A stretch of DNA of 64,000 nt from Sapientia aquatica. Its GTDB lineage: Bacteria; Pseudomonadota; Gammaproteobacteria; Burkholderiales; Burkholderiaceae_D. Every line of letters starts with the position of its first letter. Position 1 is the stretch's first letter. Under the pieces are notes generated by a model, which was not told the origin of the DNA, did no database searches, and worked only from the letters and a program-made list of their open reading frames with translations. The translations under genes were made by a program, and so were the position numbers. Positions 1 through 8,439 of this stretch are shown here, in pieces. The stretch lies in NCBI RefSeq assembly GCF_004358105.1, contig NZ_SMYL01000005.1, forward strand, positions 1-64,000, in the 5' to 3' direction.

Positions 1-790
1 GTAAAGGTTCGGACAGAGAAATAACGCCGGTGCCGCTGTTGTAAGTATAGGTGTTGGTGCCATCGGTCAAATGACCTTGGGCATCTAATTTCAAGGTAAC
101 AGTTTGTGGAGCGTTCGCTCCTTCGGTCACAGTCAAAACCACGTTGCCGCCACTGGCCAAGGTCGCAATGCCAGTTGGCGTTAAGGTTACAGACGCATTG
201 TTGGTCGTGCTCGATGTACTGCTAATTTCCGTCACGCCGTTGACCACAGTTCCTGGAATGGCGACCGTCAAGGCCGCATTTGCGCCAGTCGCAACGGGTG
301 TGTATTCGGTCGCGGAAGCGGTGCTGGTAGCAGAAACGGCGCCAGTGACATCGTGTTCAACTGCCGAAATCGTCAATGTTTGACCATTACCCGGTAAAGC
401 TTCGGACAGGGAAATAACGCCTGTTGTGCTGTTGTAAGTATAGGTGTTGGTGCCGTCGGTCAAATGACCTTGGGCATCTAATTTTAAGGTCACAGTTTGT
501 GGCGAGTTCGTGCCTTCAGTGACCGTCAAGACCACGTTACCGCCACTCGCTAAAGTGGCAATGCCGGTTGGCGTCAAGGTGACCGACGCATTGTTGGTTG
601 TGCTCGATGCGCTGCTGATCTCTGTTACGCCGTTGACGACGGTTCCTGGAATCGCGACCGTCAATGCTGCATTCGCGCCAGTCGCAACTGGTGTGTATTC
701 GGTCGCGGATGCCGTATTCGTGCTACCGCTATGACCTGTAACATCGGTTTCGCCAGACGTAATCGTCAAACTATTGCCATTGCCCGGGGC
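1..790 (-). repeat. Adhesin repeat class 1, period 393 bp (131 residues)
   Basis: Two copies are seen, the first cut by the window edge. The segment starting CGGACAG at 10 recurs at 403, an offset of exactly 393 bp. On the coding strand the units contain TEYTP and GTNTYTYN motifs typical of Ig-like adhesin repeats. The two copies are nearly identical at DNA level, so more copies probably continue beyond the window. Confidence 0.85.
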
Positions 791-3700
791 TGCTACATTG
801 AATGTGATCGCTCCGGTGGCTGGGTTGTAGGTGAAATTGGTGTTGCCGTTGGAATCGACTAACTGGCCGACACCGTTTAATTTCAAATTAACGGTTTCCA
901 CTGCGCCATTGTCGTTGAGCGTGACTTGCACGCTGCCACCGGAATTGAGTACCGCTTGTCCATTGGCGTCTAACACGACGTTAGCCGCAACCGTGCTGCC
1001 GGTGGTGGTTGTGCTTAACAAGGTTGCGCTGTTGGGTGAGCCGTTGGCGATTGAGACGTTTGGTGTGTCGGTCAATGCTGTGTATTCGGTTGCGGTGGAC
1101 GTGTTTGAGCCGGCATTGACTCCATTTGCATCGGTCACGCTGGATGTAATGGTCAAGCTATTTCCATTGCCCGGTGCTGCTTCGGCAAACGTGATGGTGC
1201 CAGTTGCTGGGTTGTAGCTGAAATTGGTGTTGCCGTTGGCATCCACTAAAACGCCGCTGGCATTGAGTTTTAAACTAACCGACTCGGTTACGCCATTGTC
1301 GTTTAAGGTGGCAATGACAGTTCCGCCGGAATTCAATACGGCTTGGCCGTTAGCATCTAACGTGACCGTTGCCGCGACAGTGCTGCCGGTGGTGGATGCA
1401 TTCAACAAAATATTGCTGTTGGCAGCGCCATTCGCGATTGCTACGTCCGGAATATCCGTCGCTGGGGTGTATTCAGTGCCGCTGGCTGAATGGAATGTTG
1501 ACGTCGTACCGGCTAAATCGGTCAAGCTGGCAGTGATGCTTAATGTGTTGCCATTACCCGGAGCCGCTTCGGTAAAGGTGATTGTCCCAGTAGCTGGGTT
1601 GTAACTGAAATTTGTGTTGCCGTTGGCATCCACTAGTACGCCGCTACTGTTGAACTTGAGGCTAACTGATTCGGTTACGCCATTGTCGTTTAAGCTGGCA
1701 TTCAACGTGCCACCGGAGTTCAATACAGCTTGTCCGTTAGCGTCCAACGCGATTGTGGCTGCCACGCTGTTGCCGGTTGTTGTGGCATTCAATAAAACCG
1801 CACTATTGGCTGCGCCGTTGGCAACTGCTACGTTTGGAACATCGGTGACGGGCGTGTATTCGGTGCCCGTCGCAGTATGGGTTGGTGAACTCGCACCGGC
1901 TGCATCGGTAATGCTAGAGCTAATAGTTAACGTGTTGCCGTTACCTGGTGCTGCCTCGGTGAACGTAATTGCACCAGTAGCTGGGTTATAGCTGAAATTG
2001 GTGTTGCCGTTAGCATCGACTAAGACACCGCTGCTGTTGAGTTTGAGACTGACCGATTCAGTCACGCCGTTGTCGTTCAGGGTCGCAGTGACCGTTCCGC
2101 CAGAATTCAATACCGCTAGGCCGTTGGTATCTAAAGTAATCGTCGCCGCGACAGTGCTGCCGCTAAGGGAGGCGTTCAACAAAACATTGCTGTTAATCGC
2201 GCCATTAGCGATGGACACATTCGGCGTGTCGGTCACAGGAGCATATTCTGTTGCGCTTGCAGTGCCTTGCAGCGAATTGTTGTTCACGTCAGTAATGGTG
2301 GCGGAAATTACAATCGGGCCAGTGCCGCTAGCAGGTAGATTTTCAGTAACCGTGATCGTGTTATTGGCACTGTTGTAGCCACCCACAGGATTGTTATTGC
2401 TATCGACTAATTGGGTGCCATTCAAATGCAAGCTTGGGCCAGCTACGCCGTTATTGCTAATAACGATATTGCCGCCGTTTGCCAAAATGGTCGCATCGGC
2501 TGGGCTAATGCTAACAGTCGCCGTAGTCGTGGTCGCGCCGCTGGCGTTGCTGATAAATCCGTTGACTGCGCTGTTGATGGTGACGATAGGCTGCGTTTCT
2601 GTGCCCGTGTATTCAATCGTGCTGGCGCTGCCATTAGCGGAGTGGTTGTAGGCATCGGTAATCGTTGCACTAATCGCTAATGTGCCGCTGCCGCCAGCTG
2701 GTAAATTTTCTGAAACGGTAATCGTGTTATTGCTGCTGTTGTAGCTGCCATAGGGGTTATTGTTTGCATCGACTAATTGACCGCCGCTCAAATGCAAAGT
2801 CGGGCCAGCGACGCCGTTATTGGCGATGACGATATTGCCGCCATTGGCCAAAATCGTTGCATCGGCTGGACTAATGCCGATCACAGCCGTCGTGCTAGTT
2901 GCGCCAGAAGCATCGTTAAAATACGACGGCGTTCCAGTCGTTGCGCCAGTAATGGTAACAGTCGGCGCGGTGATGGTGGCGCTGTATTCGGTTGTCGCCG
3001 CGCTGCCCTGAGCGCTGTTACCGAGTGAATCAGTAATGGCTGCAGAAATCAACATCGAGCCGCTGCCACCTGCTGGTAATGCTTCCGTGACGGTAATCGT
3101 ATTGGTGGCGCTGTTGTACGTGCCGACAGGATTGTTGCTCGCGTCAACTAATTGTGTGCCGTTTAAGTGCAGGGCGGGGCCAGCCACGCCATTATTGCTG
3201 ATAACGATATTGCCGCCGTTAGCCAAAATCACCGCGTCCGACGCGCTAATGCCAACCGTTGCAGTCGTTGTGCTTGCGCCATTGGCTGCATTGTAGAAAG
3301 ACGGTGAACCAGCCGTTGCGCCATTGATGGTCACAGTCGGTGCGCTCACTACATATTCGGTCGCGCTGGTATTGACCACGTTAGATGAATTACCCAATGA
3401 ATCGACCACCGCCGCTGAAACACTGAGCGTATTGCCATTACCCGGCGCGGCTTCGGTGAGCGTTACCACGCCAGTTGCACTGTTGTACGAAACCGAGCTA
3501 GGAGTCACGCCAGTGCTATCAACCAACTGACCAGCGGCATTTAAATGTAATGCCAATGATTGCGCTGTGCCGGCATCGTTGACAGTCACATTCAGCGTGC
3601 CACCGTTACTTAAAATAATCGCGTTAGTCGGATTGATGCCCACCAACGCTGACACCGTTGTCGCTGTGGCAGGCTCGACCAAAACGCCCGCACTCGCAGA

Positions 3701-6211
3701 ACCGGTTGCACCGGGGATGGAAACGGTAGGTGCTGTCGTTACGTATTCGGTTGCGGTGGCCGTTGAGGTCGATGCAACGCCCGAGCTCGTGATGACGGAA
3801 GCGGTCACGCCGATTGAATTGCCGTTACCCGGTGCAGCCTCGGTCAAGGTTACTACGCCGGTGGCAGCATTGTAGGAAACCGAGCTTGGAGTTGTTCCTG
3901 TGCCATCCACTAACTGACCAGCAGCATTCAAATGCAGTGCTAATGTTTGGGTAGCGCCCGCATCATTGACCGTAATAGTGAGCGTTCCACCATTATTTAA
4001 AATTGACGTATCGCCAGCGCTCAAGCCAACTGAAGCGGTCGCCGTGCTCGTGCCCGGAGCGTCGATTAACAGACCACCAGCATTTGCACCATTGATTACA
4101 ACGTTAGGAAGATCAACATTGACGGAGTAGGGCGCATCGGTGCTACCAGAATACGGATTGCCTGCAGGATCATTGCCCGTCACGGTCGCATGGACGGAAT
4201 CAACGGGCGCATTCGCCAACACATTGCCCGGAACGCCTATGCTGTACGTGCCGCCCGGTTGCACCGTACCTGTGTAGGACTGTCCACCTACGCTCAGAGT
4301 AACGGTCGAACCAACTTGCACCGTATTTGAAACCGTACCGGTAATTGCGACTGGATTGCTGCTAGCGGCCTCGACACCATTAATGGCAGGAATTGCGTTG
4401 ATCGCAATACTGACAGGCGGCGCAACCAACTCAACTGCGTAAGGTAAATCCGCGGTAGCGGTTGCGGTATTGCCCGCGGCATCAGTCGAAGAGACAGACG
4501 CATGAATCGAATCCGTCGCCGCACTCGCTAATACATTGCCCGGCACGCCGATGGTGTAGGTTCCGCCAGTTTGCACTGCGCCAGTGTAGGTCTGACCACC
4601 GACAGTAATAGTAACCGTATCGCCCACATGCACATTCGCTGAAACCGTGCCGGTGACGTTAATCGGATTGCTACTAGCGGCTTGCGCGCCATTCACAGTC
4701 GGAATTGCATTGATTGAGACGCTAACTGGCAGCGATGCCAACTCGACCGAATACGGCAAATCTGCGCTTGCTGTCGCTGTATTTCCGGCTGCATCGGTCG
4801 AAGAAACAGTGGCGTGAATCGAATCGGCAGGGGCATTCGCTAATACATTGCCCGGCACGCCAATGCTGTAAGTGCCGCCAGGTTGAACAGTGCCTGTGTA
4901 GGATTGACCGCCGACTGTGATGGTGACTGTGTCACCCACATGCACATTGCTGGACACTGTGCCGGTGACGTTGATTGGATTACTGCTAGCGGCAGCCGCG
5001 CCGTTTACGGTTGGAATTGCGTTAATTGTGACGCTAACTGGTGGTGCAACTAATTCAACGGTGTAAGGTAAATCTGCCGTGCTGGTGGCGATATTGCCCG
5101 CTGCATCCGTGGATGAAACGCTAGCGTGAATCGAATCGGTTGAGGCATTCGCTAACACGTTGCCCGGCACACCAATGCTATACGTGCCGCCAGTTTGAAC
5201 GGTACCTGTATATGTTTGTCCGCCAACCGTGATGGTAACTGTGTCGCCCACATGCACGTTGCTTGAAACGGTTCCGGTAACATTGATCGGATTGCTGCTC
5301 GCCGCTTGCGCGCCGTTAATGGTTGGAATGGCGTTAATGCTCACGCTCACTGGCGGAGCCACTAATTCGACCGAATATCCTTGGGTAGCGGCACTGCTGA
5401 TAATGCCGCCGGAAGTATTCGTGATGCCAACGCTCGCGGTAATTGTGTCGCTTTGCGCCCCGGCCAAAATACTGGCTGGCACTTCGACGCTATAGGTTCC
5501 GCCGGCACGCACGAATCCGGTGTAGGTGTGACCATCAACGATAATACGAACGGTGTCGCCAACCGGCACGTTAGCGCTGACAGTTCCCGTAACGGCAATC
5601 GAATTACCACTGTTGGCAATCGCATTGTTAATCGTTGGTATCGGATTGATGCTAATCGTTGGTTCCGTCACCGCGCCGATATGTGGCACATTGGTTGGTG
5701 GAATAAATTGCGCTGCTGTTACTACGCCGGAGGTCGCAAAATTAGCGGTGGTGTAATTTTCGACAATTCGTAACAACTGCACAAACGAGTGCGAGCTATT
5801 GTCGTCGGTGCCACCGGTAATACCGGCAGCGGCTGGGTCGGCTAATAATTGATCTAAACTGGCGTTAGCAGCGATCAGATTGCCAACATCGTTTAATTGA
5901 TTTCCAAATTGGGCGTTTTGCGCACTAATGGCCGCATTCTGAGCTAACGATTGCGCGTCCGTTGCGTCGCTCGCAAGGAAGGCTGAATCCAGCGTCACCG
6001 TCTCATTTTGATGAGCAATAAAGCTGTGACCGTTCGGCAAACTCAGTTCAACGCTAGAACCAGCGGCAGTCACCACCACATCGCCTTCATGCACCGCGTC
6101 GCCCAATTTCAACGCTACCTTGGTGCCATCCGGATGCAAAATAAATGCTTGTCCTTGAATCGCGGTAACAGTGCCGATTACGGTGCCAGAAACGATGTTT
6201 GAAGTTGCCAT
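1..6211 (-). CDS. lapA: Giant LapA/BapA-type repetitive adhesin, N-terminal 2070 codons (partial)
   Basis: Cell-surface adhesin exported by a type I secretion system, expected to anchor the cell to surfaces and build biofilm. The start ATG is at 6211-6209 behind GAGG (GTGAGGCTTAACC); the frame was consistent at the points I translated along its length, and it leaves the window, so the C-terminal RTX and secretion signal part is not seen. Residues 1-125 match the LapA retention module (VTAIQGQAF, then ALKLGDAVHEGDVVVT), which plugs the outer membrane channel. A PAAAG site at 126-130 followed by a HSFVQLLRI stretch matches the LapG cleavage region. From about residue 170 on there are only Ig-like beta repeats of 104 to 131 residues. 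There is no N-terminal signal peptide, as expected for type I export. The lapEBC exporter and the regulator lie just upstream on the same strand, and lapG/lapD are close by. Confidence 0.9.
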   Translation of the reverse strand, partial: MATSNIVSGTVIGTVTAIQGQAFILHPDGTKVALKLGDAVHEGDVVVTAAGSSVELSLPNGHSFIAHQNETVTLDSAFLASDATDAQSLAQNAAISAQNAQFGNQLNDVGNLIAANASLDQLLADPAAAGITGGTDDNSSHSFVQLLRIVENYTTANFATSGVVTAAQFIPPTNVPHIGAVTEPTISINPIPTINNAIANSGNSIAVTGTVSANVPVGDTVRIIVDGHTYTGFVRAGGTYSVEVPASILAGAQSDTITASVGITNTSGGIISSAATQGYSVELVAPPVSVSINAIPTINGAQAASSNPINVTGTVSSNVHVGDTVTITVGGQTYTGTVQTGGTYSIGVPGNVLANASTDSIHASVSSTDAAGNIATSTADLPYTVELVAPPVSVTINAIPTVNGAAAASSNPINVTGTVSSNVHVGDTVTITVGGQSYTGTVQPGGTYSIGVPGNVLANAPADSIHATVSSTDAAGNTATASADLPYSVELASLPVSVSINAIPTVNGAQAASSNPINVTGTVSANVHVGDTVTITVGGQTYTGAVQTGGTYTIGVPGNVLASAATDSIHASVSSTDAAGNTATATADLPYAVELVAPPVSIAINAIPAINGVEAASSNPVAITGTVSNTVQVGSTVTLSVGGQSYTGTVQPGGTYSIGVPGNVLANAPVDSVHATVTGNDPAGNPYSGSTDAPYSVNVDLPNVVINGANAGGLLIDAPGTSTATASVGLSAGDTSILNNGGTLTITVNDAGATQTLALHLNAAGQLVDGTGTTPSSVSYNAATGVVTLTEAAPGNGNSIGVTASVITSSGVASTSTATATEYVTTAPTVSIPGATGSASAGVLVEPATATTVSALVGINPTNAIILSNGGTLNVTVNDAGTAQSLALHLNAAGQLVDSTGVTPSSVSYNSATGVVTLTEAAPGNGNTLSVSAAVVDSLGNSSNVVNTSATEYVVSAPTVTINGATAGSPSFYNAANGASTTTATVGISASDAVILANGGNIVISNNGVAGPALHLNGTQLVDASNNPVGTYNSATNTITVTEALPAGGSGSMLISAAITDSLGNSAQGSAATTEYSATITAPTVTITGATTGTPSYFNDASGATSTTAVIGISPADATILANGGNIVIANNGVAGPTLHLSGGQLVDANNNPYGSYNSSNNTITVSENLPAGGSGTLAISATITDAYNHSANGSASTIEYTGTETQPIVTINSAVNGFISNASGATTTTATVSISPADATILANGGNIVISNNGVAGPSLHLNGTQLVDSNNNPVGGYNSANNTITVTENLPASGTGPIVISATITDVNNNSLQGTASATEYAPVTDTPNVSIANGAINSNVLLNASLSGSTVAATITLDTNGLAVLNSGGTVTATLNDNGVTESVSLKLNSSGVLVDANGNTNFSYNPATGAITFTEAAPGNGNTLTISSSITDAAGASSPTHTATGTEYTPVTDVPNVAVANGAANSAVLLNATTTGNSVAATIALDANGQAVLNSGGTLNASLNDNGVTESVSLKFNSSGVLVDANGNTNFSYNPATGTITFTEAAPGNGNTLSITASLTDLAGTTSTFHSASGTEYTPATDIPDVAIANGAANSNILLNASTTGSTVAATVTLDANGQAVLNSGGTVIATLNDNGVTESVSLKLNASGVLVDANGNTNFSYNPATGTITFAEAAPGNGNSLTITSSVTDANGVNAGSNTSTATEYTALTDTPNVSIANGSPNSATLLSTTTTGSTVAANVVLDANGQAVLNSGGSVQVTLNDNGAVETVNLKLNGVGQLVDSNGNTNFTYNPATGAITFNVAAPGNGNSLTITSGETDVTGHSGSTNTASATEYTPVATGANAALTVAIPGTVVNGVTEISSASSTTNNASVTLTPTGIATLASGGNVVLTVTEGTNSPQTVTLKLDAQGHLTDGTNTYTYNSTTGVISLSEALPGNGQTLTISAVEHDVTGAVSATSTASATEYTPVATGANAALTVAIPGTVVNGVTEISSTSSTTNNASVTLTPTGIATLASGGNVVLTVTEGANAPQTVTLKLDAQGHLTDGTNTYTYNSGTGVISLSEPL
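833..2380 (-). repeat. Adhesin repeat class 2, four units of 387 bp (129 residues)
   Basis: The segment GAAATT(T/G)G starts at 833, 1220, 1607 and 1994, three exact offsets of 387 bp. The units are similar but clearly diverged in sequence, so they are older than class 1. All encode the adhesin on the minus strand. Confidence 0.85.
2390..3300 (-). repeat. Adhesin repeat class 3, about 366-375 bp units (122-125 residues)
   Basis: The segment GCCGCC(G/A)TT(T/G/A)GCCAAAA recurs at 2471, 2837 and 3212, spaced 366 and 375 bp. Spacing differs by multiples of three, so the reading frame is kept. Confidence 0.75.
3420..4110 (-). repeat. Adhesin repeat class 3b, two units of 387 bp
   Basis: GAAACCGAGCT at 3489 recurs at 3876, an offset of 387 bp (129 residues). 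The units resemble class 2 in layout but differ in sequence. Confidence 0.7.
4130..5370 (-). repeat. Adhesin repeat class 4, four units of 312 bp (104 residues)
   Basis: The segment ACATTGCCCGG (ACGTTGCCCGG in the last copy) lies at 4221, 4533, 4845 and 5157, three exact 312-bp steps. The encoded units carry GDTVTITVGGQTYTGTV and TSSNPINVTGTVS-like motifs, which fit bacterial Ig-like domains of the Big family. A more diverged fifth unit follows up to about 5690, nearest the N-terminus. Confidence 0.85.
5822..5833 (-). other. Likely LapG cleavage site in the adhesin (AAAG, residues 127-130)
   Basis: The encoded stretch DPAAAGITGG followed by HSFVQLLRI has the layout of the known LapA processing region, where LapG cuts at a di-alanine followed by glycine. 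It sits between the retention module and the first Ig-like repeat, where a cut would free the whole surface-exposed part. Assigned from the motif and position; the exact bond is not shown by the sequence. Confidence 0.7.
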
Positions 6212-6276
6212 GGTTAAGCCTCACGCCATTTGATAAGAGTGGGAGAACTTTAACAGGGCAATACAGGGGAAGATAT

Positions 6277-6290
6277 TGTACCGAAGTACA
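6277..6290. promoter_or_regulatory. Dyad TGTAC-N4-GTACA upstream of the adhesin gene
   Basis: TGTACCGAAGTACA is a perfect 5-bp inverted repeat with a 4-base spacer, 66 bp before the adhesin start. On the coding strand it overlaps a TACAAT hexamer (6280-6275) that could be a -10 element. It is a candidate binding site for the adjacent LuxR-type regulator. This is inference: no second copy was found that would define the motif. Confidence 0.4.
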
Positions 6291-6323
6291 GTAGGGCGAC
6301 TAAAAAGTGCGGATAAAACGTGG

Positions 6324-6980
6324 TTAGGATGACATGCCGCGAATTTTTAGGGCTAATTGCAACCTATCTTGCACATTTAGCTTGGTAAATAATCCACTAA
6401 CGTGCGCTTTGACGGTACGTTCGGTGATCGCTAGCTGACGGGCGACTTCCTTGTTACTCGCGCCCGCGGCGATGGCTGCTGCCACCTCGATTTCACGTTC
6501 GGTTAATTTGTCTTGCCATTTAGTGCTGTCCGGCGCGCTTGCTTTAGTATTTGCCTCAGTCTGCGTGACAGACGGCGTGACCTGATTAATTCCCACCAAT
6601 AAGCGCGACATTAACGATTCACCGATCCACAAACCACCTTGTTCGACCACGACCGCGACCTGCTGCAAGACTTCTGCCGCTGCATGGCTATTGCAGTAAG
6701 CGCGGGCTGCGCTAGAAAAAGCTTGCATCGCATCGTCGTCATTGGGCATATCGCTCAATACAATCAACGCAGCGCCGCCAATGTGTTCGCGTACTGCGTT
6801 AATTTGTTGGGGCGCCGCAATTCCCTCAGCCGGATTTTGTAGTCGCAGCCACACAAAATCGACTTGTTCATGCTTTGGTAAATCCGCTGCCGTTATCCCA
6901 ACTGCGGTCGGAAAAGCTTGCGTCCACCGAGCGAGTAGCTCAGCGTTGGCGGAAATAAAAAGATGTTTTTTGGTAGTCAC
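6324..6980 (-). CDS. LuxR/NarL-type regulator with degenerate receiver domain
   Basis: A 218-residue protein with the layout of a NarL/FixJ response regulator. The C-terminal residues 150-215 hold a clear LuxR helix-turn-helix (LTEREIEVAAAIAAG, then TERTVKAHVSGLFTKL). The N-terminal domain has lost the phosphorylation signature: the acidic pair near residue 10 reads SANAE, the usual aspartate position in VDFVWLRLQNP carries arginine, and the conserved lysine region reads AYCNSHA. It is therefore probably controlled without phosphorylation. The start is GTG at 6980, 22 bases after the lapC stop, so it should be co-transcribed with lapBC; the adhesin gene begins 112 bases downstream. No histidine kinase gene is near. 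A role in adhesin expression is inferred from position. Confidence 0.85.
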   Translation of the reverse strand: MTTKKHLFISANAELLARWTQAFPTAVGITAADLPKHEQVDFVWLRLQNPAEGIAAPQQINAVREHIGGAALIVLSDMPNDDDAMQAFSSAARAYCNSHAAAEVLQQVAVVVEQGGLWIGESLMSRLLVGINQVTPSVTQTEANTKASAPDSTKWQDKLTEREIEVAAAIAAGASNKEVARQLAITERTVKAHVSGLFTKLNVQDRLQLALKIRGMSS

Positions 6981-7002
6981 AATCGAATCTTTAAATAAGT
7001 TC

Positions 7003-8439
7003 TTAGCGTTCCGTCATGGCTGCTTGTTTGGCCCGTAATACCGGCTTTAACAAGTAAGAGAGAATGCTTTTGCGACCAGTAATAATATCCACCTCGGCCA
7101 CCATCCCGGGAATGATGGGCAGGTTATTGGCTAAAAAGGTTTTGGTGGTACTCACGCGCACCACATAAAACGTATTGCCATGATCATCAGTCACCGAATC
7201 CGCGCCGATTAATTCTACGGTGGCATCCAAGCCGCCATAGATCGAAAAATCATACGCGGTAAACTTCACCATCGCTTTTTGTCCTTGGCGTAAAAAAGCG
7301 ATATCGCGTGGCTGCACTTTGGCTTCCAAGATCAATTTACCTTCGCTTGGCACCACTTCAACAATATCGCGCCCTGGCTGTACCACCCCGCCCACGGTAT
7401 TGACCAGCAAGCGTTTGATCGTGCCTTTGACTGGCGAACGAATTGACGACTGCTTTACTTTGTCATTCAAGCCTGCGCTCGATTGGGTTAACGCATTGAG
7501 CTTAGCCATTGTTTCGGAAAATTCCTTGCTGGCTAAATTGCGGTAGTTGAGTTCGACCTCGGTAATTTTACGTTCGCCTTCGTTGACGGCGGCGCGCATG
7601 CGGGAGATTTGCGAACTGGCGATGTCGCGCTCGCTGCGATATCGATCCACGTCGCGTTGCAAGCGCAGTAAATCCATCTCGGATACTGCACCCGAATTTA
7701 ATAACGGCTTGGTGACATTTAATTCTTTTAGCGACGATTCATACGACTGCGAACTTTGCGTTTGCTTAGAAATTGCTTCCGCTAATTCATGCCGACGTTG
7801 CTCCAATTCTTGACGTGCAATGGAGATTTGCGTTTGAACTTCTGAATTGGCCGAGTTGTATAACTGCCGCTCTTGTTCGACGGTGGTTGGATCTTCCGAC
7901 ATCACGTCCGCCGGTGGTGAAAATGGCTTACCTTCCCGAATCGCCTGTAAACGGGCTGCTTTGGCTGAGAGCGATAAATATTCGGAGCGATTTTCTTTTA
8001 CCGAGGCTTCAAAGCGAGTGGAATCGACTTGTAGCAAGACTTGTCCGACATTGACGCTATCGCCTTCCTTAACCAGAATCTGCGACACAATTCCGCCGTC
8101 TAAACTTTGCAAAACTTGTAGCTGTTGCGATGGAATCACCTTGCCATCGCCGCGGGTAATTTCATCGATATCGACCAAGCCAGCCCAAATGATAAACAGC
8201 ACAAACGAAGCACATAAGGCGCGCAACAAAATGCGCGCACGCAACGGCTCTTGCTCGATAATGACGCGGTCGGCATCTTGTAAAAAATCGCGTTCAGACG
8301 ACGGTTCGTTTTCCTTCCAACGATCAAAAAACGGCGCCAAAACGCGATCTAGCCGAACCCGAACGAATTCCATCTTGGATGTAACCCAGCGCACAAACTG
8401 AAGGAGCTTAGCACCAGAGCGCATAATGAAATTACTCAT
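7003..8439 (-). CDS. lapC: Type I secretion membrane fusion protein (HlyD family, LapC-like)
   Basis: Periplasmic adaptor that links the inner membrane ABC transporter to the TolC-like channel for adhesin export. At 478 residues it has the HlyD family layout: a cytoplasmic N-terminus of about 65 residues, one membrane segment at about 67-87 (LCASFVLFIIWAGLVDI), a biotinyl-lipoyl half (QVLQSLDGGIVSQILVKEGD), a long alpha-helical coiled-coil hairpin at about 130-330, the second lipoyl half (SSIRSPVKGTIKRLLV) and a C-terminal beta domain. Its start overlaps the lapB stop by four bases (ATGA), showing translational coupling. Confidence 0.93.
   Translation of the reverse strand: MSNFIMRSGAKLLQFVRWVTSKMEFVRVRLDRVLAPFFDRWKENEPSSERDFLQDADRVIIEQEPLRARILLRALCASFVLFIIWAGLVDIDEITRGDGKVIPSQQLQVLQSLDGGIVSQILVKEGDSVNVGQVLLQVDSTRFEASVKENRSEYLSLSAKAARLQAIREGKPFSPPADVMSEDPTTVEQERQLYNSANSEVQTQISIARQELEQRRHELAEAISKQTQSSQSYESSLKELNVTKPLLNSGAVSEMDLLRLQRDVDRYRSERDIASSQISRMRAAVNEGERKITEVELNYRNLASKEFSETMAKLNALTQSSAGLNDKVKQSSIRSPVKGTIKRLLVNTVGGVVQPGRDIVEVVPSEGKLILEAKVQPRDIAFLRQGQKAMVKFTAYDFSIYGGLDATVELIGADSVTDDHGNTFYVVRVSTTKTFLANNLPIIPGMVAEVDIITGRKSILSYLLKPVLRAKQAAMTER

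Noticed and set aside
144-3875. Series of plus-strand open frames opposite the adhesin
   Set aside because: They mirror the repeats of the minus-strand adhesin, have low-complexity hydrophobic products rich in V, L, A and P, and no ribosome sites. They are antisense shadows.
1-5370. Regularly spaced repeats that could suggest a CRISPR or satellite
   Set aside because: Periods of 312-393 bp are in frame with one long coding sequence and encode Ig-like domains; there are no short identical repeats with unique spacers.
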